A stretch of DNA of 20,119 bases, from positions 1 through 20,119 of the forward strand of contig SCSV01000088.1 of the NCBI GenBank assembly GCA_004297555.1, given 5' to 3'. Origin of the DNA: Salinibacterium sp. (GTDB taxonomy: Bacteria > Actinomycetota > Actinomycetes > Actinomycetales > Microbacteriaceae). The notes beneath the pieces were generated by a model. It saw nothing but the letters and a program-made list of their open reading frames with translations. It was not told where the DNA came from and made no database searches. Shown here piece after piece: positions 6,520-14,667 of the stretch (the first letter of the stretch is position 1; each line of letters opens with the position of its first letter). The translations under genes were made by a program, and so were the position numbers.

Positions 6520-7548
6520 GTGAATGCAACGGAGCACGCCGCAGCGCACACTGCCCTCGCGCCGGCCGAGCGGGCCCTCGATCTGATCGGCAGCGACCTC
6601 ACTGAGACCACTCTGCGGCTGCATCTCGAAGGCCTGTCCGGAGTCGACGCGGCCGGGCTCGAACAGCGCGCCGCGGGCCTGGCAACACGCTCCATCAAGA
6701 CCACGTCGAAGGCGCTCGCGCTCGACACGATCATCCGGCTCATCGACCTGACCACGCTTGAGGGAGCTGACACCCCCGGCAAAGTTCACTCGCTCGTTGC
6801 CAAAGCGATGAACCCGGATGCGACGGATGCCACAGTTCCGCGCGTCGCCGCGGTCTGCGTCTACGGCGACATGGTGCCCTACGCGGTCGAGGCACTCGGT
6901 GCGGCCGGCACCGAGTCGCAGCGTCATGAGGGTATCCAAGTGGCCGCCGTTGCGACGGCCTTTCCGAGCGGTCGGGCCTCGCTCGCGGTCAAGCTCGCCG
7001 ACACGAGTGAAGCGGTCGCGGCCGGGGCGGACGAGATCGACATGGTCATCGACCGTGGAGCGTTTCTCTCCGGCCGGTACGGGCTCGTGTTCGAGCAAAT
7101 TGTCGCGGTCAAGGAGGCCTGCCGGCGCCCCGACGGCAGTTACGCGCACCTCAAGGTGATTCTTGAGACCGGGGAACTCGCCACCTACGACAATGTGCGA
7201 CGGGCATCCTGGCTCGCCATTCTCGCCGGCGCCGATTTCATCAAGACCTCGACCGGCAAGGTGTCGCCGGCGGCCACGCTCCCGGTGACGCTGCTCATGC
7301 TCGAGGTCGTGCGCGACTGGCACCGCCTCACGGGCGAGCGCATCGGTGTGAAGCCGGCGGGCGGCATCCGCAGTTCGAAGGATGCGATCCGTTATCTGGT
7401 CACCGTCGCCGAGACTGTGGGCGAGGAATGGCTGAAGCCCGAGCTATTCCGTTTCGGCGCCTCGAGCTTGCTCAACGATGTGCTGCTGCAGCGGCAGAAG
7501 CTCACCACCGGCCGGTACTCCGGCGCCGACTACGTGACGATGGACTGA
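6520..7548 (+). CDS. deoC: Deoxyribose-phosphate aldolase
   Basis: DeoC cleaves 2-deoxy-D-ribose 5-phosphate to acetaldehyde and glyceraldehyde 3-phosphate in deoxynucleoside catabolism. The 342-residue protein has the class I aldolase signatures: AAVCVYGDMV, the Schiff-base lysine in DFIKTSTGK (K242) and a second active-site lysine in GVKPAGGIRSSKDA (K278). The 36-residue spacing of the two lysines is close to that in the E. coli enzyme. It is longer than the common 220-260 residue bacterial form because of an N-terminal extension of about 70-80 residues, as in the longer family members. The start is GTG, with a TAGACT element 7 bases upstream. One base separates its stop from the aldehyde dehydrogenase gene, so the cluster is probably one operon able to use or detoxify the acetaldehyde made. 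Confidence 0.94.
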   Translation: MNATEHAAAHTALAPAERALDLIGSDLTETTLRLHLEGLSGVDAAGLEQRAAGLATRSIKTTSKALALDTIIRLIDLTTLEGADTPGKVHSLVAKAMNPDATDATVPRVAAVCVYGDMVPYAVEALGAAGTESQRHEGIQVAAVATAFPSGRASLAVKLADTSEAVAAGADEIDMVIDRGAFLSGRYGLVFEQIVAVKEACRRPDGSYAHLKVILETGELATYDNVRRASWLAILAGADFIKTSTGKVSPAATLPVTLLMLEVVRDWHRLTGERIGVKPAGGIRSSKDAIRYLVTVAETVGEEWLKPELFRFGASSLLNDVLLQRQKLTTGRYSGADYVTMD

Positions 7549-7549
7549 C

Positions 7550-9000
<1,451 letters not shown>

Positions 9001-9004
<4 letters not shown>

Positions 9005-9858
9005 GCCACCTCGCCGTGCCCAAGACCTACAAGCTTTACGTCGGCGGCGCCTTCGCCCGCAGCGAGAGCGGCCGCACCTACGAAGTGCTCTCGAGAAAGG
9101 GTGCCTTTCTGGCGAACGCGGCTCTCGCGAGCCGCAAAGATGCTCGGGATGCCGTCGTGGCAGCGCGCGCAGCGCTCGCCGGCTGGTCCGCAGCCAGCGG
9201 CTACAACCGTGGCCAGGTGCTGTATCGAATCGCCGAATTGCTCGAAGGGCGCCGGAACCAGTTCATCGACGAGGTCGTTTCGACGGAGGGTGCCACGAAG
9301 GCCGCCGCGGGCAAGCAAGTCGACACCGCGATCGACGCCTGGGTGTGGTACGCGGGCTGGGCTGATAAGTATGTGCAAGTCGCGGGCAACGGCAACCCGG
9401 TCGCGGGGCCCTACTTCAACATTTCGACCCCAGAATCAACGGGAGTCGTCGCGATCGTCGCGCCGCAGGCATCCGCATCGCTGCTCGGCCTGGTGTCGGT
9501 GCTGGCTCCAGTGATCGTGAGCGGTAACACCGCCGTCGTTATCGCCAACCAGTCGGCCCCTCTGACGGCGATCAGCCTGGGCGAGGTGCTCGCGACGAGC
9601 GATGTGCCGGCCGGGGTCGCGAACATCCTCACTGGATCGCCCGCCGAGATCGCCCCCTGGCTCGCGGCACACGCCGACGTCAACGGACTCGATCTCGCCG
9701 GCGCTGGCGGGCTCGATTGGGTCGCGCTCATGGTGTCGGCGGCCGAGACGCTCAAGCGCGTGCTCGCGCCGGAGGAGGGCATCCCGGCGCCTTCTCTTGA
9801 GCGGATCGTGGCCTTCACCGAGACCAAGACGGTCTGGCACACCAAGTCGCTGCGCTAG
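9001..9858 (+). CDS. Half-length, non-catalytic aldehyde dehydrogenase-like protein (ALDH16 C-terminal-domain-like)
   Basis: A 285-residue ALDH homolog that stops well before the catalytic half. It keeps the N-terminal KLYVGGAFARSESGRTYEV strand region, the helix with AARAALAGWSAASGYNRGQ and the VWYAGWADKYVQV segment also seen in its neighbour. The usual PWNFP motif is replaced by APQASA, so the oxyanion asparagine is missing, and there is no cysteine loop or C-terminal domain. The reading frame is intact with normal codon use, so it is not a decayed gene. The start is the ATG at 9001 in an ATGA overlap; an ATG at 8986 would lie inside the upstream frame. The likely role is a structural partner of the upstream enzyme, as in the second domain of ALDH16. 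A hairpin follows its stop. Confidence 0.87.
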
Positions 9859-9880
9859 CGTCGCGCGCGAGCGGCGACGC
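9858..9880 (+). terminator. GC-rich hairpin after the deoC-ALDH cluster
   Basis: The arms GCGTCGC (9858-9864) and GCGACGC (9874-9880) are perfect complements around a 9-base loop. The hairpin starts on the last base of the stop codon. There is no run of T after it, so it may be a weak or Rho-assisted terminator, or a 3'-end stabiliser. The operon end and a new gene 79 bases later support a terminator. Confidence 0.45.
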
Positions 9881-9958
9881 GTGGCGCTATGGATACTCCA
9901 GGTCTCGTGGCGCATTATTGATGAACACCCCAGCTCAATCTCGAATCGGAAGTGACCC

Positions 9959-10546
9959 ATGTCAGAGAGTCCACTGTCCGAACCGCTGCGGAGTGTGGCC
10001 TTCGTTGGCGACAGCATCACCGCGCACGGCGACTGGGCGGCCTGGTTTCCCGAGCTGGAAACACACAACTGCGGGATCAGCGGCAACAAGACCGATGATC
10101 TGATTGCGCGTATCGACGGGGTCGTCGAGCTGCAACCGGATGCCGTGGCCCTCCTGATCGGCACCAACGACCTGGGCGCACGGCTCTCGGTCGAACACCT
10201 CGTGCGCAACGTCGAGTTTCTCCTCGTGCATCTGCGGCGTGACCTGCCGGGCACCCGCACTCTCGTGCAGTCGATCATGCCTCGGCGACGCGAATTCGCA
10301 GACCAGATCGAAGACGCCAACCGCCATTTGCGGCAGTTCTCGCCCACCATTCATGCCCAGTACCTCGATCTGTGGCCGGCCCTCGTTCGCGACGATCGCG
10401 AGATCAACCCGCAGTTCTCCGACGACGGTCTGCACCTCAACGACGCTGGGTATGTGGCCTGGCTCGGCGAATTGCGGCCGGCGATCGAGCGATTGGCGGA
10501 TGCCCCGCCGATGAGCAACCCCATCCACGTGGTCGGAGAGCAATAA
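9959..10546 (+). CDS. SGNH/GDSL-type hydrolase
   Basis: A 195-residue esterase-like protein with all four SGNH blocks. Block I is VAFVGDSIT (S19, nucleophile). Block II is the glycine of GISGN (about G42). Block III is GTND (N70). Block V is DDGLHLN (D156, H159). The family hydrolyses ester or acyl groups on lipids, sugars or cell-wall polymers; the substrate is not evident. No signal peptide is seen (the N-terminus is MSESPLSEPLRS), so it should act in the cytoplasm. GGAAGTG lies 3-10 bases before the ATG and may serve as ribosome binding site. It stands alone between the deoC cluster and the DUF2207 gene, with gaps of 100 and 72 bases. Confidence 0.9.
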   Translation: MSESPLSEPLRSVAFVGDSITAHGDWAAWFPELETHNCGISGNKTDDLIARIDGVVELQPDAVALLIGTNDLGARLSVEHLVRNVEFLLVHLRRDLPGTRTLVQSIMPRRREFADQIEDANRHLRQFSPTIHAQYLDLWPALVRDDREINPQFSDDGLHLNDAGYVAWLGELRPAIERLADAPPMSNPIHVVGEQ

Positions 10547-10576
10547 GCGCTCTTCCTCTCGCCGGAGCGATCCCGC

Positions 10577-10610
10577 TAGCTTGGACTCAGCGTCCGCCTC
10601 GAACAGGGAG
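10577..10610 (+). promoter_or_regulatory. -10 element and ribosome binding site of the DUF2207 gene
   Basis: A TAGCTT hexamer (10577-10582) precedes a leader of about 30 bases ending in AGGGAG (10605-10610), 8 bases before the ATG at 10619. In contrast to many genes here, this one has a normal leader. No good -35 was found. Confidence 0.35.
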
Positions 10611-10618
10611 TCCAGCCG

Positions 10619-12451
10619 ATGGGTCGTGCGAAATCGCTGGTGGCGGTGGTGTTCGCCGCGGCGTTCATTCTGTTGAGCGGCGCTTCGGCGATGGCCGGCA
10701 CCGGGCGACCCGATGGAATCGTCAGAGCCGGGGTGGACGACTTCACCTTCGACAGCTTCAGCGCCGACTACTACCTCGACACCGACGCCGAAGGCCGCTC
10801 CACACTCAGAACGGTCGAGACGTTCGTGGCGGTCTTCCCCGATTACGACCAGAACCACGGCATGCGTCGTGCCATCCCAACGACGTACAAGGACGTTCCG
10901 ACCGACGTTGCCGTCGAGAGCGTCACCGACGAGAACGGCAACCCCCGCCCTTTCAGCACCAAGATCGATGACAACGGGTTCTTGGTCGTGACAAGCCGTG
11001 CCGACGGCTTCGTGCACGGTCGCCAGACCTACGTGTTCACGTACACCCAGCACAATGTCACGAGGTACTTTCCTGACACGAACGACGACGAGTTTTACTG
11101 GGACACCAACGGCACGGGGTGGGCACAGTACTTCGGCACGGTCAGCGCTCGAGTGCACATTCCTGCTGACCTCGCCAAATCACTGAGCGGCGACAACGGT
11201 TGCTACTGGGGCTACGAAGGCTCCAACGATTCGTGCGAGGTAACCGTGGAGCACAAGGCCGATGGCACTGTGCTGAGCGCCTCGGTTACCGCGCTGAATC
11301 CGTACGAGAACATGACCATCGCGATCGGGTTCGCTCCGCATACCTTTGTTCCCCGCGATGATCGCTACTTCTCCACGCCAGGCGGCTTCCTGCAAGTGCT
11401 CTCGGCCGCGCTGAGCCTCATCGCGCTGGTCTGGGGCATCGTGTTTCGGTTCACGGTCTTCTCAAACGGTCGTGGTCGTCCGACCATCATCGCCGAGTAC
11501 GCCCCGCCCAAAGACCTCGATGTGATTACGGCTGCTGTGCTTCTCAAACGCACTCGTCGCGCCGCCGCCGCGCAATTCATCGACTTCGCGGTGAAACGCA
11601 ACATCCGGATCGTGCAGACCGAGACGCCCGGATTCTTTACGTCACACACGACCTATCAGCTTGAGCTCCAAAATGCGACGGGCTTGGAGGGTCCGCCCCG
11701 TCAGCTTGCCGACGCCCTCTTCGGCCATCAGCTGGTGCCCGGTACTTGGTACGTCATGTCAGGCAAAGACATCGTGCTGAGCGAGAAGGTGCGTGGCATC
11801 ATCCAGACGGCGAAATCGGGGGCGAAACAGCACGGGTACCTCAAACGAGGCCTGGTGGGTCACGCACTCTTGTCGCTGTTGCTGGCATTGCTCGGGTTTG
11901 TCGGCACGATCGTGTTCGGCACGCTGTTGATCACGGATGCCCGGGGTGGCTGGTACCCCGCGCTGCTCATGCTCCCGGGCATCCTCGGTATGCTCGCGGT
12001 GCTCGGAACCATCACGCGCAGCCCGCTCTCCGATAAGGGGGCCGAAGCGCGCGACCATCTCAAGGGGCTCGAGTTGTACATCCGGCTCGCTGAGGCGGAC
12101 CGGCTGCAGATGCTGCAGGGCCCGGCCGGTGCGGAGCGGGAGCCGATCTCGGCAAACGACCCGCGAGCGATCGTCGACCTGTACGAGAAGCTGTTGCCCT
12201 ACGCGGTGCTGTTCCACCTCGAACATCACTGGGCCGGTGAACTCGGCAAGTACTACACAGACTCCCCGCCTGACTGGTACTCGGGAACGAGCGCCTTCAA
12301 CGCGGGCATGTTCGCCTCAAGCATCAGTTCGATGTCGGCGAGTGCTGCGAGTTCGTACTCGGGCAGTTCATCAAGCAGCTCGAGCGGCGGTTCCGGTGGG
12401 GGTGGCTCGTCCGGAGGCGGCGGCGGCGGCGGCGGGGGCGGCGGGGTCTAG
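10619..12451 (+). CDS. DUF2207 domain membrane protein with signal peptide and Gly-rich tail
   Basis: A 610-residue protein. Residues 1-26 are a signal peptide (hydrophobic VAVVFAAAFILLSGAS, then AMA before the likely cut). An extracellular beta-rich region follows to about residue 250, then a membrane helix at about 258-280. The AEYAPPKDLDVITAAVLL segment at about 293-310 matches the conserved 'EY.PP..l.p...a.l' element of DUF2207. Two more membrane helices lie at about 415-439 and 445-465. The C-terminus is a Ser- and Gly-rich stretch ending in 11 glycines and a valine, a usual ending for this family. The function is unknown; it is an envelope protein. It ends 29 bases from the convergent SDR gene. 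The call rests on layout and motif, not on a search. Confidence 0.85.
   Translation: MGRAKSLVAVVFAAAFILLSGASAMAGTGRPDGIVRAGVDDFTFDSFSADYYLDTDAEGRSTLRTVETFVAVFPDYDQNHGMRRAIPTTYKDVPTDVAVESVTDENGNPRPFSTKIDDNGFLVVTSRADGFVHGRQTYVFTYTQHNVTRYFPDTNDDEFYWDTNGTGWAQYFGTVSARVHIPADLAKSLSGDNGCYWGYEGSNDSCEVTVEHKADGTVLSASVTALNPYENMTIAIGFAPHTFVPRDDRYFSTPGGFLQVLSAALSLIALVWGIVFRFTVFSNGRGRPTIIAEYAPPKDLDVITAAVLLKRTRRAAAAQFIDFAVKRNIRIVQTETPGFFTSHTTYQLELQNATGLEGPPRQLADALFGHQLVPGTWYVMSGKDIVLSEKVRGIIQTAKSGAKQHGYLKRGLVGHALLSLLLALLGFVGTIVFGTLLITDARGGWYPALLMLPGILGMLAVLGTITRSPLSDKGAEARDHLKGLELYIRLAEADRLQMLQGPAGAEREPISANDPRAIVDLYEKLLPYAVLFHLEHHWAGELGKYYTDSPPDWYSGTSAFNAGMFASSISSMSASAASSYSGSSSSSSSGGSGGGGSSGGGGGGGGGGGV
12416..12433 (+). 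repeat. (GGC)6 codon repeat at the 3' end of the DUF2207 gene
   Basis: Six consecutive GGC glycine codons, flanked by GGA, GGG and further GGC codons, encode the terminal glycine run. Tandem triplets can change length by slippage while the frame stays intact. Confidence 0.85.
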
Positions 12452-12480
12452 TCTCCAGCCCCGACCGCGACGAGCCTCGC

Positions 12481-13374
12481 TCAGCGTGCGAAGCGCAGAT
12501 CCTGAAGGCCGAACCGGCCTGCTTCGGGCAGGCTCTGCGTGATCTGTTCGTCGCTGAACAGCCGATGCGGCGCGAGATCAGCCGGAACCTCATCGGTGGG
12601 CGGCCACGGCTCGGCGACGCCCTCGGCGAGCATCCGCACCTGGGCCTTTGAGGCGAGCGGCACCTTCATCGTCCACTCGGTCAGTTGGGCGAGCACATAC
12701 TGGGCCCAGACGGGAGCGGGCACAACCCACACCCGGCGACCGACAACCCGAGCCACGCGCCGCACGGCTTCGCTCAGCAACAGTTCTTCCGCTCCGACAA
12801 CGGCGACTGTCTGACGCAACATCCGGCCAGTGACAGCCGCGTAGAGCACGTCGATCAGATCGTCGACCGGGATGGGCCGGATCGGCTTCTCGCGAAAGCC
12901 CACCGTCGCGAACAGCGGGAGCGTGTGCACGGTGTGGCTGAGGTGGTCGATGAGGTGATCGCCGACCCCGTAGATCATCCCCGCTTTCAGAATCGTGTAG
13001 TCGAGCCCGGATGCCCGGACGAGTTCCTCGGCGGCCCATTTCGACTCGTGGTACGGCGAACCGCAGTTGGCCCGTGCCCGCAGAAAGCTCAGCATCACAA
13101 TCTTGCGCACGCCGGCCCGCTTGGCCGCCTCGATAACGGTCGCCGTTCCCTGAACGTGCACGCGCTCGTAGGTCTGGTCGCCGATCTCGCGGTTGATGCC
13201 GGCGCAGTGCGCCACGACCTCGCAGTTCGCGAATGCTTCGGCGAGGGCATCCACATCGCTGACATCGATGCCGGTGCGACGCGAGACCGAGACAACATCG
13301 GAGGGGTCGAACCGTTTGGCCAAGTTTCTGCCGACGAAGCCAGATCCTCCGGTGATCGCGATACGCACGCTCAT
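12481..13374 (-). CDS. NAD(P)-binding atypical short-chain dehydrogenase / epimerase-like protein
   Basis: A 297-residue protein of the extended or atypical SDR type. It opens with RIAITGGSGFVGRNLAK, a GGxGxxG Rossmann loop. VVAHCAGIN follows as the NNAG-like strand, and PYHESKWAAEELV supplies a YxxxK-type pair. PIPVDDLIDVLYAAV resembles the family's 'v.DvA' helix. Relatives include NDUFA9-like and NmrA-like proteins and sugar or quinone-linked epimerases; the substrate is unknown. The frame is open upstream to 13914, but the ATG at 13374 overlaps the stop of the membrane gene as ATGA and begins exactly at the conserved strand, so I take that start. It is probably co-transcribed with the membrane gene and ends convergently to the DUF2207 gene. 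Confidence 0.88.
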   Translation of the reverse strand: MSVRIAITGGSGFVGRNLAKRFDPSDVVSVSRRTGIDVSDVDALAEAFANCEVVAHCAGINREIGDQTYERVHVQGTATVIEAAKRAGVRKIVMLSFLRARANCGSPYHESKWAAEELVRASGLDYTILKAGMIYGVGDHLIDHLSHTVHTLPLFATVGFREKPIRPIPVDDLIDVLYAAVTGRMLRQTVAVVGAEELLLSEAVRRVARVVGRRVWVVPAPVWAQYVLAQLTEWTMKVPLASKAQVRMLAEGVAEPWPPTDEVPADLAPHRLFSDEQITQSLPEAGRFGLQDLRFAR

Positions 13375-13739
13375 GCCGCCATGATCGCGAAACCGACGAC
13401 AAACGAGAGACCCATGATGATCGTTCCCCAGAGCGGGGCGGGCCAACTGCGCCGGCCGGTCGCCATGCGCGCGAGGTAGATGATCGTCGTGATGACGAAA
13501 GCGATGCCGCCACCAAACAGGGCTATGGCGAAACCGGCGGTCAACTGGTCGGCGGACCGGCTGTACTGTTGCGCGTCGCCGAATTCGTACATCGCCTGGA
13601 GCACCTGCAGGCCAATCGAAATCTCGGCGACCAAAATCACCAGTCCGACGAGCGCATCGAGACCGTGTTCGCTTCCCCGAAGCCGGGGGCGCTTCCCCAT
13701 TTGTGGCGCGCGAACATACTCCGGATTGAGGTGACTCAT
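13371..13739 (-). CDS. Small three-helix membrane protein, function unknown
   Basis: A 122-residue protein with a polar, basic N-terminus (about 28 residues, with KRPRLRG) and three hydrophobic segments at about 29-51, 66-91 and 101-121. No motif is recognised. Its stop overlaps the start of the SDR gene by four bases, so the two are translationally coupled and may act together at the membrane. The ATG at 13739 lies 6 bases after a TAGGCT element that sits between this gene and the stop of the one upstream, so this pair has its own leaderless promoter. Confidence 0.8.
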   Translation of the reverse strand: MSHLNPEYVRAPQMGKRPRLRGSEHGLDALVGLVILVAEISIGLQVLQAMYEFGDAQQYSRSADQLTAGFAIALFGGGIAFVITTIIYLARMATGRRSWPAPLWGTIIMGLSFVVGFAIMAA

Positions 13740-13745
13740 GCGCCC

Positions 13746-13751
13746 AGCCTA
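13746..13751 (-). promoter_or_regulatory. -10 element for a leaderless transcript of the membrane-SDR pair
   Basis: Minus-strand TAGGCT is followed by GGGCGC (6 bases) and the ATG at 13739. The same hexamer and spacing occur before the YtxH-like gene at 18882. Confidence 0.5.
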
Positions 13752-13756
13752 GAGGT

Positions 13757-14398
13757 CTACTTTGCGGCTCCTGCGGCCCAGTCGACAACGATCTCGTTCG
13801 GACCGTCGCCGAGCTTCGCGTTGAGTCTCGAGCCCGGGAACAGCAGCGGCAAAGCGCTCGCGGGCACTGCGTTGCCGACCTGCACCTGGTAGGGCGTCTC
13901 GACCCCTTCGGCAACTGTGAGCGTCAGCGCGTGCACCGGGTCGCCCTTGAAGTTCTTCACGCCGATCGGCTGGTTGGCAACGAGCACGACGACGATGGGC
14001 TTGCCGGTTTCGAGGATGCTCGCCGCGCTGCCTGGTCCGGTCGTTTCGGGCAGGCGCACTTCGGGCGGCTGCGTGGCGAAGTCGATCGCGACGCGGGAGT
14101 GATCGGCGGGATCGACGCGCACGGCGACCGTGACGCCCGGCTGCTGCAGTTGCGGCAGGTTGATCTCTTGCACCCGCTGGTTGACCGAGGCCTGGAACGG
14201 CGGCTGCAGGTCGAGAATGACATTGAGTTGGAAGGTGCAATTGCGCTCGACGAGGCCATTGCCGACGGTCACTGTCGTGCCCGAGAGGCTCAACCCGACG
14301 ATCTCGCCGCGGCCCAACTCTCCAGTGGCCAACAGCTCTTGGTCCACGCCGCCAGTGATGTCTCTGAATCCTTTTGCGATGCTATCGAACAGGCCCAT
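13757..14398 (-). CDS. Unknown protein with two copies of a beta-rich unit
   Basis: A 213-residue soluble protein with no signal peptide. After a short amphipathic start (MGLFDSIAKGFRDITGG) it has two similar units at about residues 31-107 and 132-207, joined by a proline-rich linker. Unit 1 contains CTFQLNVILDL, then INLPQLQQPGVTVAVRVDP and RVAIDF. Unit 2 contains ALTLTVAEGVETPYQVQV, then VPASALPLLFPGSRLNAKL and EIVVDW. The shared pattern is 'l.l.v....PyqV.....vp...LP.l.PG..v.v......vaiDw'. I believe this pattern recurs in actinobacterial proteins of unknown role, from memory only. The frame is open back to 14656, but AGAGGA 6 bases before the ATG at 14398 settles the start. It is divergent from the SNF2 helicase gene. 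Confidence 0.82.
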   Translation of the reverse strand: MGLFDSIAKGFRDITGGVDQELLATGELGRGEIVGLSLSGTTVTVGNGLVERNCTFQLNVILDLQPPFQASVNQRVQEINLPQLQQPGVTVAVRVDPADHSRVAIDFATQPPEVRLPETTGPGSAASILETGKPIVVVLVANQPIGVKNFKGDPVHALTLTVAEGVETPYQVQVGNAVPASALPLLFPGSRLNAKLGDGPNEIVVDWAAGAAK

Positions 14399-14667
14399 GC
14401 GGATTCCTCTCATTCGGTGTCGGCCACAGCGTAGCGCTCGCGGTCCGCCCTGCGATATCCCTTGTCGGCCTTTAATTCGGGATGCGACTGGGGCGCAACG
14501 GGGCGCGTCGATTCGTCGTACAATGGCTGCAACGCCTGCAGAGTCCACCGGTCGCATCGCAACCGGGTCTGGGAATCCTGGCTGGGCGCCGTCATCCGAG
14601 TGGACGTCCTCGCATGGCACCAACTCGCATACCCGTGCCGTTCGAATGTTCGGCACAAGGAGACCAA
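14399..14667. other. Divergent intergenic region before the SNF2 helicase gene
   Basis: This 269-base stretch is the longest without a gene. Toward the left it holds the AGAGGA site (14405-14410) and a TACGCT -10-like hexamer (14433-14428) of the duplicated-unit gene. Toward the right it holds TACAAT (14519-14524) as a likely -10 for the helicase. The roughly 137-base leader that follows has three inverted repeats. These are CTGCA/TGCAG at 14527-14541, CCGGT/ACCGG at about 14549-14565, and GTGCCG/CGGCAC at 14635-14656 directly before the ribosome binding site. The open frames that cross this region lack conserved content and I do not call a gene in it. Confidence 0.6.
14635..14656 (+). promoter_or_regulatory. 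Hairpin abutting the ribosome binding site of the SNF2 gene
   Basis: The perfect 6-base arms GTGCCG (14635-14640) and CGGCAC (14651-14656) enclose the loop TTCGAATGTT. The AAGGAG site begins on the very next base (14657). A stem at this place could affect access of the ribosome or sit as a protein target. The structure is read from sequence; a role is inference. Confidence 0.45.

Noticed and set aside
12452..12480. Terminator between the convergent DUF2207 and SDR genes
   Set aside because: Only a 4-bp GCGA/TCGC stem and no T-run are present in the 29 bases, so no structure can be supported.
14639..14652. Possible LexA/SOS box (CGAATGTTCG) before the SNF2 helicase gene
   Set aside because: Actinobacterial SOS boxes need CGAAC and GTTCG half-sites with four bases between them. 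Here the halves are fused and one is CGAAT, so the spacing is wrong.
14482..14667. Upstream extension of the SNF2 frame from the ATG at 14482
   Set aside because: The 62 extra residues have no conserved character, contain the inverted repeats of the leader, and the only good ribosome binding site is at 14657-14662 before the TTG.
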